A stretch of 64,000 bases of DNA from Nitrospirales bacterium. Lineage in GTDB: Bacteria > Nitrospirota > Nitrospiria > Nitrospirales > UBA8639. The notes under the pieces are model-generated. The model was given only the letters and a program-made list of their open reading frames with translations. It ran no database searches and was not told where the DNA came from. The stretch spans positions 1 to 64,000 of the forward strand of contig JAHRAQ010000025.1 of the NCBI GenBank assembly GCA_020027205.1, written 5' to 3'. A program made the position numbers and the translations under genes. Below are positions 9,352 through 17,722 of this stretch, piece by piece; position 1 is the stretch's first letter; each line of letters opens with the position of its first letter.

Positions 9352-9481
9352 CCGTCATTCCCGACGTTAGTAATCGGGAATCCATCCTTCTTTTTCTTCG
9401 TCCCGCCATTGACACCTTACGGATGGATTCCGCGTACGCACGGTTTTCCTGTTATTGGACATCGGTGGCGCGGAATGACGG
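9352..9481. repeat. Dispersed palindromic repeat, composite A+B (R4)
   Basis: Class A left arm (TTCCCGACGTTAGTAATCGGGAATCC), linker TTCTTCGTCCCGCCATTGACACCTTAC, and class B right arm ending GGCGCGGAATGACGG. It lies 56 bp upstream of the tldD start. The left frame of tldD runs open through R3 and R4, so the long upstream reading frame is repeat-derived and not real N-terminal coding. Confidence 0.85.
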
Positions 9482-9537
9482 AGGAGAGGGGGGCCGCGTC
9501 TTGCGTCTGTTTCGGCGGTCGTGATAAGGGTAGGCGC

Positions 9538-10977
9538 ATGGCTCAAGATCTTGTCACACTCGATCAATTTTCCCTTCAGGAGCGCGAAGTCGAGCAGGCG
9601 CTGGCGCGCGTGAACGTGCGTGACGTGGACTACGCGGATATTTATTTTGAATCCACGATTGCCGAGTCCGTGTCCATGGAGGAGGGGATCGTCAAGCGCG
9701 CCGTCAAAAGTGTTTCCCAGGGCGCGGGGGTGCGCGCGACCGCCGGCGACAAAACGGGGTTTGCCTACTCCGATGAATTGTCGAAACGGGATCTGGACCT
9801 TGCGGCGGATCACGCGCGTCACATCGTCCGGTCTCCGAAGGGCGACGCTCCGGTTCCGGTGACGCATCGTCCCGCTCCCGCCGCCGCGCGGAATCTGTAT
9901 CCGCTCGACGCGCCCCTGACCGACGTCGACGTTCGTGAGCGCGTGGAGTTGCTGACCCTGATTGATCGCGAAGCGCGGCGCTGCGATCCGCGGATTACAA
10001 AGGTCATGGCCTCGGTGGCGGTCGAGCAGAAAACGATGCTGGTGGCGACGACCGACGGGTTGCGGGCCGGCGACGTGCAGCCGTTATCGAGACTGCAAGT
10101 GACGTGCATCGCCGAAGAGGGCGGCAACCGGCAGACAGGGACGTTCGGCGGCGGCGGGCGCGTGGCGTTTTCGTTTTACCGCGAACAGGATCGCGCGCAA
10201 GCGTTCGCGCGGGAGGCCGCCCGGCAGGCGATTCTGAATCTCGGCGCCGTGGACGCGCCGGCGGGCGTCATGCCCGTGGTGCTGGCGGGGGGCTGGCCCG
10301 GCATTCTTCTGCACGAGGCGGTCGGTCACGGACTGGAAGCGGATTTCAACCGCAGAAAGACGTCGGCGTTCAGCAACCTGATGGGGCGGCGCGTGGCGTC
10401 CGACGTCTGCACGGTTGTCGACGACGGCACGCTGCCGTTCCGGCGCGGCTCGCTCAACATCGACGACGAAGGCACGCCCACCACCCGCACCATGCTGATC
10501 GAAAAGGGCATCCTGCACGGCTATCTGACGGATCGCCTGAACGCCCGGCTGATGGGGATTCCCCTGACCGGGAACGGCCGGCGCGAAGATTTTCGCAGCA
10601 TTGTGCTGCCGAGGATGACGAATACGTTTATGCTGGCGGGCGAATCCGAGCCGGAGGATATTCTGCGCTCCGTCAAAAACGGTCTGTACGCGGTTTCGTT
10701 CGGGGGCGGGCAGGTGGATATTACGAACGGCAAGTTCGTGTTTTCGGCGAGCGAGGCGTATCTTATTGAAGACGGGAAGGTGACGAAGCCGGTCAAAGGG
10801 GCCACCCTCATCGGGAACGGGCCGGACGTGCTGCGGAACGTGTCCATGGTGGGCCATGATCTGCAACTGGATTCCGGCATCGGCACATGCGGCAAAGAAG
10901 GCCAGTCTGTCCCGGTGGGGGTGGGGCTGCCCACGATTCGCATCGACGAACTGACCGTGGGTGGGACTGCGGCGTAG
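9538..10977 (+). CDS. tldD: Metalloprotease TldD
   Basis: TldD subunit of the TldD/TldE(PmbA) zinc protease, which degrades or matures unfolded peptides. The zinc-site region LLHEAVGHGLEADFNRRKTSAFSNLMG (HExxxH) lies around residues 258-285. The downstream glycine-rich C-terminal region (TNGKFVFSASEAYLIEDG) matches the family. ATG 9538 gives 479 residues, the usual length; the frame continues upstream through repeats R3/R4, which is why an in-frame extension exists. Its partner pmbA lies 640 bp downstream, separated by repeats. Confidence 0.96.
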   Translation: MAQDLVTLDQFSLQEREVEQALARVNVRDVDYADIYFESTIAESVSMEEGIVKRAVKSVSQGAGVRATAGDKTGFAYSDELSKRDLDLAADHARHIVRSPKGDAPVPVTHRPAPAAARNLYPLDAPLTDVDVRERVELLTLIDREARRCDPRITKVMASVAVEQKTMLVATTDGLRAGDVQPLSRLQVTCIAEEGGNRQTGTFGGGGRVAFSFYREQDRAQAFAREAARQAILNLGAVDAPAGVMPVVLAGGWPGILLHEAVGHGLEADFNRRKTSAFSNLMGRRVASDVCTVVDDGTLPFRRGSLNIDDEGTPTTRTMLIEKGILHGYLTDRLNARLMGIPLTGNGRREDFRSIVLPRMTNTFMLAGESEPEDILRSVKNGLYAVSFGGGQVDITNGKFVFSASEAYLIEDGKVTKPVKGATLIGNGPDVLRNVSMVGHDLQLDSGIGTCGKEGQSVPVGVGLPTIRIDELTVGGTAA

Positions 10978-11087
10978 TTGCGCGGCTGCCGGCGCGTCTG
11001 TGTTTGCCGCCGACGGGCAGCGGGCACGACGGTTGCCGTACCGCGCGTCGACCGCCGCAGTGCGGCGTGATGCGTGTCGTCACCCTT

Positions 11088-11230
11088 CCGTCATTCCGCG
11101 TCACTGATGTTCATTGGCGGGAGAACCGTCTGCACGCGGAATCCATCCGTAGGATGTCAATGGCAGGACGGGGACAAAAGACAAGGAAAAAGAAGGATGG
11201 ATTCCCGATTACTAACGTCGGGAATGACGG
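11088..11230. repeat. Dispersed palindromic repeat, composite B+A (R5)
   Basis: Mirror orientation of R4. A class B arm (CCGTCATTCCGCGT, ~35-base loop, ACGCGGAATCCATCC) is followed by a linker and a class A arm (GGATGGATTCCCGATTACTAACGTCGGGAATGACGG). The purine tail GGAAGGAGAG follows. It lies in the 640-bp gap between tldD and pmbA; no gene is visible in 10978-11087. Confidence 0.85.
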
Positions 11231-11332
11231 AAGGAGAGAAAGCGGGAATGACGGAAAAGAGGGTGGATGTGACAGAGAGAGGAGGGGGTGCCGGAAGGAT
11301 GGGGTGCCGGAAGAACGGCCTTTGTCTCCCCT

Positions 11333-11515
11333 CCGTCATTACCGACGTTTTCATTCGGGAATCCATCCTGATTTCCGTCATTCCGCGTCGATGATGTTCA
11401 ATGGCGGGAGAACCGTTTGCACGCGGAATCCATCCGAAAGAGGTTAATGGTAGGACGGGGAAAAGGACAATGCAACAGAAGGATGGATTCCCGATTAAAA
11501 ATGTCGGGAATGACG
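11333..11515. repeat. Dispersed palindromic repeat, composite with three arms (R6)
   Basis: The left arm is class A (CCGTCATTACCGACG, loop, TTCGGGAATCCATCC). A class B arm in the same orientation follows (CCGTCATTCCGCGTCGATG to ACGCGGAATCCATCC), then a class A arm reversed and ending GTCGGGAATGACGG. The stretch 11530-11620 after it contains short imperfect repeats of ACGGGCATGGC/GCAGATGAGAACGGGC just upstream of pmbA. Confidence 0.83.
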
Positions 11516-11620
11516 GAAAGAGAGAAGGCGGGAATGACAACAGGCATGGCGGATGACAACAACAGACATAGCGAATGAGAAACGGGCATGGCAGATGAGA
11601 ACGGGCGTGGCGTTACGGGC

Positions 11621-12979
11621 ATGGACACATCACGACATAATCTGAACGAGGTGGCCGCCGACTTGGTGGCGCGGGCCAGGGCGCGTGGGGTTACGGCCGC
11701 GGACGTGTTGGTGGCGGAGGGGGAGTCCACCGAGGTGCAGGTGCGGTTGTCGGAGGCGGACCGGTTGAGCCGGGCGCGGGAAAAACGGCTGGGGCTGCGC
11801 GTCTTTTTCGGCAAACGGTCGGCCACCGCGTCCACGTCGGATTTTGCCGGCGCCTCGCTGGAGCGGCTGGTCGATGACACTTGCGATCTGGCGAAGGCGG
11901 TGGCTGAAGATGAGACGTCGGGGCTTCCCGAAGAATCTGCGATGGCGACCGACATCCCGGATCTGGATCTTCACGACCCCGCCGCCCCGACCGTGGAGGA
12001 CGCGATGGACCGGGCGCGGCGCGCGGAACGGGCTGCGATGGACGCGGACCCGCGCATCACCAATTCCGAGGGCGCCGAATGCGCGTCGGCGCACGGCGCC
12101 GTGGTGCTGGCGAATACGCATGGGTTTGTGGGCGCTCATCGCAGTTCCCATTTTTCGCTGGCGGTGACGCCCGTGGCCGAGGGCGCTGACGGTCAGGGGA
12201 TGCAGCGGGATTCCTGGTTCACGGTCTCGCGGAAATGGCGCGCTTTGGAGACGCCGGAGGCCGTCGGCGCCGTGGCGGCGGCGCGGACTCTGCGCCGGCT
12301 GAGCGCGCGCAAGGTGAAAACCCGGCGGGTCCCCGTCGTGTTTGATCCGCAAATCGCCGAAAGTCTGCTGGGGCATCTGGCGGGCGCGGTTTCCGGGTAT
12401 GCCTTGTACAAGGGCGCCTCGTTTTTGCTGGGGCGCCTGGGGCAATCCATCGCGCCGCCGCACGTGAGCATCGAAGACAACGGCCGCATGGCCGGCCGGT
12501 TGGGGTCTCGTCCGTTTGACGGCGAAGGCGTGCCGACGCGCAAAACCATGATTGTCGATCAGGGCGTGCTCACCGGCTATCTTCTGGACACCTATTCCGG
12601 GAAAAAACTGGGCATGGCCTCCACGGGCAACGCCGCCAGGGGGCCGGGCGAAACGCCGTCGGTGTCGCCGACGAATCTTTTTCTCCATCCGGGCGGCGCG
12701 TCGTCCGATGAGATTATTCGCTCCGTCAAAGAGGGGTTGTACGTGACCGACCTGATCGGGTTCGGCGTCAATCCGGTGACGGGAGATTACTCCCGCGGCG
12801 CGTCCGGTATGTGGATTGACCACGGCGAACTGGCCTATCCCGTGCAGGAGGTGACCATTGCCGGCAATCTGAAACAGATGTTTCGGGATATTGAGATGAT
12901 CGGGAATGATCTGGAGTTTCGGGGAAGTGTGGCCAGCCCGACCGTCAAAATTCGTGAAATGATGCTGGGCGGGCAGTGA
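11621..12979 (+). CDS. pmbA: Metalloprotease subunit PmbA/TldE
   Basis: Partner of TldD in the heterodimeric TldD/E protease; this subunit lacks the zinc HExxxH motif, as expected, while retaining the two-layer family fold. Recognisable family stretches include EGESTEVQVR (N-terminal strand), NSEGAECASAHGAVVLANTHGF and the C-terminal GFGVNPVTGDYSRGASGMWI. ATG 11621 gives 452 residues, matching the usual ~450. ATG 11588 is an in-frame alternative that would add 11 residues encoded by the degenerate upstream repeat. The next gene starts about 10 nt after its stop. Confidence 0.94.
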   Translation: MDTSRHNLNEVAADLVARARARGVTAADVLVAEGESTEVQVRLSEADRLSRAREKRLGLRVFFGKRSATASTSDFAGASLERLVDDTCDLAKAVAEDETSGLPEESAMATDIPDLDLHDPAAPTVEDAMDRARRAERAAMDADPRITNSEGAECASAHGAVVLANTHGFVGAHRSSHFSLAVTPVAEGADGQGMQRDSWFTVSRKWRALETPEAVGAVAAARTLRRLSARKVKTRRVPVVFDPQIAESLLGHLAGAVSGYALYKGASFLLGRLGQSIAPPHVSIEDNGRMAGRLGSRPFDGEGVPTRKTMIVDQGVLTGYLLDTYSGKKLGMASTGNAARGPGETPSVSPTNLFLHPGGASSDEIIRSVKEGLYVTDLIGFGVNPVTGDYSRGASGMWIDHGELAYPVQEVTIAGNLKQMFRDIEMIGNDLEFRGSVASPTVKIREMMLGGQ

Positions 12980-12991
12980 CCGGGAGTCGTG

Positions 12992-13456
12992 ATGCCGCTT
13001 GACGCCGACAACGGGGTAAAAATTCTTCAGATGCTGACCTCGAGATATGACCGGCGGGAGTGGAGAAAAAAAATCGAAAAAACTTTGAGTCTCCCGTCCG
13101 GCGGCTTTGAGGACGACACGCAACGGAAAGTTTTCATCTATCTTAAACAACAACTCCAGGCCTATAAATCCCGGCGCGCCGACCCGCCGTCGTGGATTGT
13201 CGGCGGGTATGCCACCAGGGAAGTGATCGATCGCGCCCGGACGCGCCCCTCGGAAATTGCGCCGGGTGTGACGGACGCCGACGTGGCCTGTCTGGGCATC
13301 GACCCCGGCGACGACGCGGATGCCGCATGGTGGGAGGCCATGCTGGTCCTGTGGTTTGAACGCCCTGAAGACGATGAGGCGGTCTCCGCCACGCCCGATG
13401 ACGACCGGGATGACGGAGATGACAGGGATGACGGAGAACCTGCCGACGCGGAATGA
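12992..13456 (+). CDS. Small acidic hypothetical protein downstream of pmbA
   Basis: A 154-residue protein I do not recognise. ATG 12992 follows a GGGAG Shine-Dalgarno by about six bases and lies 12 nt after the pmbA stop, so it is probably co-translated with pmbA. The first ~65 residues are charged and helical-looking (YDRREWRKKIEKTL, QRKVFIYLKQQLQAYKSRR). A middle part mentions REVIDRARTRPSEIAPGVTD. The tail is a run of Asp-Asp-Gly repeats produced by tandem GATGACGG units that resemble the neighbouring intergenic repeats, and the stop codon lies inside the word GCGGAATGACGG. No membrane segment or signal peptide. Confidence 0.75.
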   Translation: MPLDADNGVKILQMLTSRYDRREWRKKIEKTLSLPSGGFEDDTQRKVFIYLKQQLQAYKSRRADPPSWIVGGYATREVIDRARTRPSEIAPGVTDADVACLGIDPGDDADAAWWEAMLVLWFERPEDDEAVSATPDDDRDDGDDRDDGEPADAE

Positions 13457-13512
13457 CGGAGGGAATCTGTCGTCATTCCCGCGTACCTCTTCGTCATACC
13501 GGCACCCTCCTT

Positions 13513-13632
13513 CCGTCATTCCCGACGTTAGTAGTCGGGAATCCATCCTTCTGTTGCATTGCCCTGTCTGTAATGCGGAAGAGAAAAACAACTGAAAGAT
13601 GGATTCCCGAATGAAAACGTCGGGAATGACGG
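13513..13632. repeat. Dispersed palindromic repeat, composite A+A (R7)
   Basis: Opposed class A arms (CCGTCATTCCCGACG...TCGGGAATCCATCC and GATGGATTCCCGAATG...GTCGGGAATGACGG) joined by CTGTTGCATTGCCC and AGAGAAAAACAACTG. The left tail is CCCTCCTT and the right tail GGAGGGG. It lies between the convergent pmbA-side genes and the uracil-DNA glycosylase, close to the 3' ends of both. Confidence 0.85.
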
Positions 13633-13692
13633 AGGGGACAAAGGCTCCGAATGTCCAGTCCTTCTGTCTCCCGTGTTTACCGTGCTCGACGA

Positions 13693-14304
13693 TTAAAACA
13701 AATCCATTTGCACGGGGTTGATGGCGGGGGCGGGCGGCGGTGTCGCGGCCATCTGTTCGAGTAGTTGCTTTAATTTCTGAAAATCCTCACGCAGAATCGG
13801 GAGCAGCGCGTTCTGGTGCAGGCCCGCGGCGGGATGAAACAGCGGAAACAGAAGAAAGTCCGCCAGTTGAAATTGCTGCCCGTGTACCTTCGACACCCCG
13901 ACTTTGCTGCCCAGCAGCGTTTGGGTGGCAAAGTTTCCCAGTGAACAGACCAGGCGCGGTTTGATCAGGCGGATTTGCTCCAGCAGAAAAGGCTTGCACG
14001 CCTCCACTTCCTCCGGCGCGGGGTTGCGGTTTTCCGGAGGCCGGCATTTCACCACGTTGGCGATGTACACATCTTGCCGCGCGAGGCCGGCCGAGGTCAG
14101 TAATTCCGTCAGCAGATTGCCCGCCGCACCGACAAACGGCACCCCCTGCCGGTCTTCGTGAAATCCGGGGGCTTCTCCCACAAACATGACGGATGCGTCG
14201 GGATTGCCGTCGCCGAACACCACCTGGGTTCGTCCGTCGGCGAGGCGGCATTGCCGGCAGTCGCGCAGAGAATCATGCAGGTCGGCGAGCGTCGCGGGAG
14301 GCAT
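13693..14304 (-). CDS. Type-4 (4Fe-4S) uracil-DNA glycosylase
   Basis: Removes uracil from DNA to start base-excision repair. Family 4 hallmarks are present: GEAPGFHEDRQG at residues 43-54, PFVGAAGNLL, and four cysteines placed to bind a 4Fe-4S cluster (Cys16, Cys19, Cys87 in KCRPPENRNP, Cys103). FHPAAGLHQN corresponds to the C-terminal HPS-like loop. The C-terminal tail ends NPVQMDLF; a QxxLF-type ending of this kind can bind the DNA sliding clamp, which is an inference here. Length 203 residues is normal. It stands alone between a repeat and the HpnD-like gene. Confidence 0.93.
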   Translation of the reverse strand: MPPATLADLHDSLRDCRQCRLADGRTQVVFGDGNPDASVMFVGEAPGFHEDRQGVPFVGAAGNLLTELLTSAGLARQDVYIANVVKCRPPENRNPAPEEVEACKPFLLEQIRLIKPRLVCSLGNFATQTLLGSKVGVSKVHGQQFQLADFLLFPLFHPAAGLHQNALLPILREDFQKLKQLLEQMAATPPPAPAINPVQMDLF

Positions 14305-14415
14305 GGGGCATCATAGGAACGGGCGCCGGCGGCTGTCAATGCGGGGGCGGCGTGGCGCGGCGTCCGCCGCCAGCCGGGGGCGCGGGAGCGGCGCGTCATC
14401 CACTGTGGTGATGCG

Positions 14416-15303
14416 TCACGCGCGGCGGGACAGTCGAAGGCGCGCCGACGCGCGCGCCCAGGCCGCCAGCGCCAGCGCGAGACGCAGCGGCCGCGGCACC
14501 CGAATGCGGGACGCAAACACGGCGAAGCGGGATCGTTCAATGCGGGTGAACAGGTTAAAGTAAATCGCGCGCATAATTTCCGCCGGCAGGAGCGCCCGGC
14601 GGTCGGCGGCGGGCAGGGCGTCATACACGGCGCGCGCGTTCCGGTAATACTCGCGTGCGCGGGCGGCCTGAAACTCCATCAGCCGGACAAAGGACGGCGA
14701 ATAGGTTTTGGCCAGCAGTTGGTCTTCGGAATAGCCAAAGGCGGCCAGGTCTTCCTGTGGCACGTAAATCCGGTTCCGGTCCGCGTCGGCGCCCACGTCG
14801 CGCATGATATTGGTGAGTTGAAAGGCCATGCCCAGATGCACGGCGTAGTCGCGCGCGCGCGGGTCCGTGACGCCGAAGACGCGCAAACAGATCAGCCCCA
14901 CCACCGACGCCACCCGGTAACAGTAGAGCGACAAATCGTCAAAGGCGGCATACCGCCGGATGGTCACGTCCATTTCCATGCCGTTCAGGAGTTCCTGAAA
15001 ATATTCCCTGGGAATGGCGAGTTCGGCGGCGTGTCCGGCCAGGCGGATGGTCGCCGGGTGCCGGGGCGCGCCGTGATACATGGCGTCGATTTCCAGACGC
15101 CAATTCGCCACCCGGTCGCGCGGATCGACGCCGGGGGGAGGGTGGTCGACGGTTGTGTCCACCGCATGACACAACGCATACACGGCGGCCATGGCGTTTC
15201 GCCGCGACCGGGGGAGAAAGAGGAAGGAATAATAAAAACTGCTTCCGCTGTTCGAGGTGTTCGCGGCGCGTTCGTCGGCGCCTGTGTCGGTCGTCGTCGG
15301 CAT
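14416..15303 (-). CDS. Squalene/phytoene synthase family protein, HpnD-like
   Basis: Head-to-head prenyltransferase family; in hopanoid producers HpnD makes presqualene diphosphate from two farnesyl-PP. The first Asp-rich motif is HAVDTTVD, and the second is QLTNIMRDVGADADRNRIY followed by VPQEDL, with the aspartates and Arg-x-Tyr in place. The open frame extends far upstream, but ATG 15303 gives 295 residues, near family length, while upstream residues are Arg-rich and overlap another gene. No HpnC, HpnE or squalene-hopene cyclase lies nearby, so hopanoid versus carotenoid precursor synthesis cannot be decided here. Confidence 0.88.
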   Translation of the reverse strand: MPTTTDTGADERAANTSNSGSSFYYSFLFLPRSRRNAMAAVYALCHAVDTTVDHPPPGVDPRDRVANWRLEIDAMYHGAPRHPATIRLAGHAAELAIPREYFQELLNGMEMDVTIRRYAAFDDLSLYCYRVASVVGLICLRVFGVTDPRARDYAVHLGMAFQLTNIMRDVGADADRNRIYVPQEDLAAFGYSEDQLLAKTYSPSFVRLMEFQAARAREYYRNARAVYDALPAADRRALLPAEIMRAIYFNLFTRIERSRFAVFASRIRVPRPLRLALALAAWARASARLRLSRRA

Positions 15304-15360
15304 TGTCGGCAGCGCCCCGCATCGCGGAGGCGAAGAACAGGCGCGGGATGCGGGACGGGC

Positions 15361-15432
15361 GGCGTCGCGCAGAATAGGACGGCGCGCGCGGAATAGGACG
15401 GCGTCGCGTGGAACGAGACGGCGTCGCGCCGT
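15361..15432. repeat. Short tandem repeat, ~20-bp unit
   Basis: About 3.5 copies of a unit resembling GGCGTCGCGCAGAATAGGAC in direct array, with copies diverging at a few bases. It lies in the 143-bp gap between the SH3-like gene stop and the HpnD-like start, so it may separate the two minus-strand genes. Not related to the palindromic repeats. Confidence 0.6.
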
Positions 15433-15446
15433 GCGGGTCGTCCGGG

Positions 15447-16013
15447 TCAGGGGCGCGCGCGCAGATGCTCTTCCGGAATCCATCCGGAGTCGCCGGCGTC
15501 CATCCGCACAAGATAGACCCATTGATGCCTGACGAGTCTCCCGTCGATGACGGTCAGTCCGTCGCCGATTTTCACCAACGGTCCGGGTTGTGTTTCTGTG
15601 GCGTCCTGGTGCAGTTGAAGAAAGCGGGCTTGGGGAGGGGCGTTGACCGTGACGACGACCTGCTGTCCTTCGTGAAACACGGGAACGGGGACGGTCTGCG
15701 ACAGGAGCGTGGTCGTGCCGGCGCCGGAGCGGAACGATCTCTCCGCGAAGTCGATGACGGCCATGACGCGCCGGCTCACCGACGACCGCAGGTCCGGGTC
15801 CGTCGACACGTACCACGCGCCGACGACCAACAGCAGAATCAGCGCGATCTTCATAAACGCACGGTACCGGGGCCGCCGGGGCCGGAGATCATCAAAGTCG
15901 TCGGGTTCATCATCGTCAACGTCTTCATGTTCCCGTTCGGTGTGCCGGGCGAAGAGCAACGGCGCGGCGGGGACGAGCCGGGAAGCGGTCGGAAACGGCA
16001 TGGTCAACGTCAT
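15447..16013 (-). CDS. Membrane-anchored SH3-like hypothetical protein
   Basis: A 188-residue protein. ATG 16013 follows AGGAG by about seven bases, so the start is well supported. Residues 1-52 are cytosolic-looking and contain an acidic run (DVDDDEPDDFDDLRP). One hydrophobic helix (ALILLLVVGAWYV, ~56-68) follows, then a ~115-residue domain ending in VYLVRMDAGDSGWIPEEHL, which resembles a bacterial SH3-type C-terminus. Topology suggests a single-pass inner-membrane protein with a periplasmic SH3-like domain. It lies upstream of the HpnD-like gene on the same strand. No specific function recognised. Confidence 0.75.
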   Translation of the reverse strand: MTLTMPFPTASRLVPAAPLLFARHTEREHEDVDDDEPDDFDDLRPRRPRYRAFMKIALILLLVVGAWYVSTDPDLRSSVSRRVMAVIDFAERSFRSGAGTTTLLSQTVPVPVFHEGQQVVVTVNAPPQARFLQLHQDATETQPGPLVKIGDGLTVIDGRLVRHQWVYLVRMDAGDSGWIPEEHLRARP

Positions 16014-16210
16014 GAGGCGTCTCCTGGCGGCGTGGGATACCGAGACGGGAAGGCCGGTGCATGGTGGGCCTCGTGGCTCTGTGTGTTGCGCCGACGCCGT
16101 GTCGGCCCGCGTCCAACGATACGACGGTCTTTACCCTTATCATTCCGCCTGAAGAATGTCAAACCGGGCGCGGCCCGCGGCCCGCGCCGTCACAACGCGG
16201 TTTTGTGTCT

Positions 16211-16328
16211 TGCCATTAAACCTCTTACGGATGGATTCCGCGTAACGATTCTCCTGCCAATGGACGCCGGCGACGCGGCATAACGGAAATCAGGATGGAT
16301 TCCCGACAAAAGACGTCGGGAATGACGG
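16211..16328. repeat. Dispersed palindromic repeat, arms B+A in tandem (R8)
   Basis: A class B arm (GGATGGATTCCGCGTAACG...GACGCGGCATAACGG, slightly decayed) is followed directly by a class A arm (GGATGGATTCCCGACAAAAGACGTCGGGAATGACGG). The linker remnant CCATTAAACCTCTTAC precedes it. The stretch 16014-16210 upstream shows no gene. Confidence 0.82.
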
Positions 16329-16437
16329 AGAAGGGACAAAAGCCGTTGTGCCGGCATTCCCTCCTTCTGTCACGTCCGCCCTCTTTTCTGGCATTCCCGT
16401 ATTTCCCTCCTTCCGTCATTTCCGCCTTCCCCTCCTT

Positions 16438-16546
16438 CCGTCATTCCCGACATTTTTAATCGGGAATCCATCCTTCTGTTGCATTGTTCTGTTTCCGTCC
16501 TGCGTGCGCGGTTCCCCTGTTGTTGGACATCGCCGACGCGGAATCA
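16438..16546. repeat. Dispersed palindromic repeat, A + truncated B arm (R9)
   Basis: A class A left arm (CCGTCATTCCCGACATTTTTAATCGGGAATCCATCC), linker CTGTTGCATTGTTCTG, then a class B arm missing its inner end: it resumes at TGCGTGCGCGGTTCCCCTG and ends GACGCGGAATCATG. Degenerate CGTCATTTCCGCC-type units lie to the left at 16390-16437. Confidence 0.78.
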
Positions 16547-16666
16547 TGCGATTCGGAATGTCCCGACGTCACGCGGAACTTGCATGTCGAAAATGTCTGA
16601 TGCAGAATGCGTGCGTCGAGCGGCGGGATGTTCCGGACCGCCCGATGCCGAAGTCGAGGTGCGCAG

Positions 16667-17680
16667 GTGGCCAGTTGGTATCGTCCCGATCCGTTAACCC
16701 GTGACCTGATTCATCTGATCAACGCGCGTCGCCATGACCATGGCGATTCCGAACTGGCCATTGAAATTCTCCAGGCCCTCCTCGAACAGGACCGGGAACA
16801 CGACGTCCTCACCGTGCTGGCGGCGCTGGACGAAGAAATGGCCGAATGGCTGTTTGACCTGCTGGCGGAAGCCGCCTGTGCGGTCCTGATTGAGGGCGAC
16901 CCCGACGACGAACCCGCCTATGCCGTGCTGGGTTCGCTGGAGTTGTCGCTGCAGGCGAATCTGGACGCGCCGGTCGGTCTGAAAATTGACCCGGTGCGAA
17001 CGGCGGACTTGTTGCGGCAATGTTTGCACGTCCCCGCCGGCACCGTGGTCACGGTGGAACCCCGGCTGCTCACCGACGCCACGTTCGACTTTATCACCCT
17101 CCAGAAACTCCACGATCACCTGTCGAGCCTGGCCGGGTCGCAGCGGCGGCGCTCCATTGCCGCCCGCCTGCATCCTCCGGTCGAATCCACGGCGTTTTTA
17201 GTGTTTGAACTGATCGGCGCGCGCACGTCGTCCTTCCCGGAAACCATGCGGGACGAGGACCGGGACGCATTGTTGCAGGGTCTCACGGATCAATGCCCGG
17301 AGATCGCCCTGGCGCCGAATATGCTGGATGTGCCGGTCCATGCCGCCTATGGCATGTTCGACGCGCAAAACGCCGTCAGGCTGCACCGGCTGGCCGACGA
17401 AACGGCGGCGGTCTGGCACGACCTGGACGCGCCGATGCGGAGCCGGGCCATTGTGCATTTGCACACGCAATGTGGCAACGGGGTGTATATGCCCGTGTGG
17501 ACGGATCTGTTCGACCCCGACCTGCCGGAGGATCACGGGCCGGTCTGGACGTCGCCGGACGTGTGGGTGTTCACGGCCGACCTGCCGATTGAATGGCCGG
17601 GTGAAATGCTGACCAACCGGCTGCTGGCCGAAGGCTGCACCCGGTTCGAGAATCACATCGTGGAAGCGCCGGACACCTGA
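16667..17680 (+). CDS. Unrecognised 337-residue protein
   Basis: No family recognised. GTG 16667 is chosen because GAGGTG lies about six bases upstream and the first residues are VASWYRPDPLTRD; the in-frame ATG upstream adds repeat-flank sequence. The N-terminal ~100 residues are acidic and helix-rich (AIEILQALLEQ, LFDLLAEAACAVLIEGDPDDEP). The middle is a mixed alpha/beta region (LLTDATFDFITLQKLHDHLSSLAG). The C-terminal third is rich in Trp and Pro (VWTSPDVWVFTADLPIEWPG). No signal peptide or membrane helix, so probably cytosolic. It is a single-gene unit between repeats on both sides. Confidence 0.75.
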   Translation: MASWYRPDPLTRDLIHLINARRHDHGDSELAIEILQALLEQDREHDVLTVLAALDEEMAEWLFDLLAEAACAVLIEGDPDDEPAYAVLGSLELSLQANLDAPVGLKIDPVRTADLLRQCLHVPAGTVVTVEPRLLTDATFDFITLQKLHDHLSSLAGSQRRRSIAARLHPPVESTAFLVFELIGARTSSFPETMRDEDRDALLQGLTDQCPEIALAPNMLDVPVHAAYGMFDAQNAVRLHRLADETAAVWHDLDAPMRSRAIVHLHTQCGNGVYMPVWTDLFDPDLPEDHGPVWTSPDVWVFTADLPIEWPGEMLTNRLLAEGCTRFENHIVEAPDT

Positions 17681-17722
17681 CGCCGGCGTGTCTCCCGCGG
17701 GCCGCCGCCCTGCCGCTCCCCT

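Noticed and set aside
9145..9537. In-frame N-terminal extension of TldD by 131 residues
   Set aside because: The extension is encoded by repeats R3/R4 and has repeat-type peptide sequence; the family N-terminus begins at 9538.
11630..13591. 653-codon minus-strand open frame opposite pmbA
   Set aside because: Antisense shadow rich in Arg/His/Pro with no domain; pmbA on the plus strand is unambiguous.
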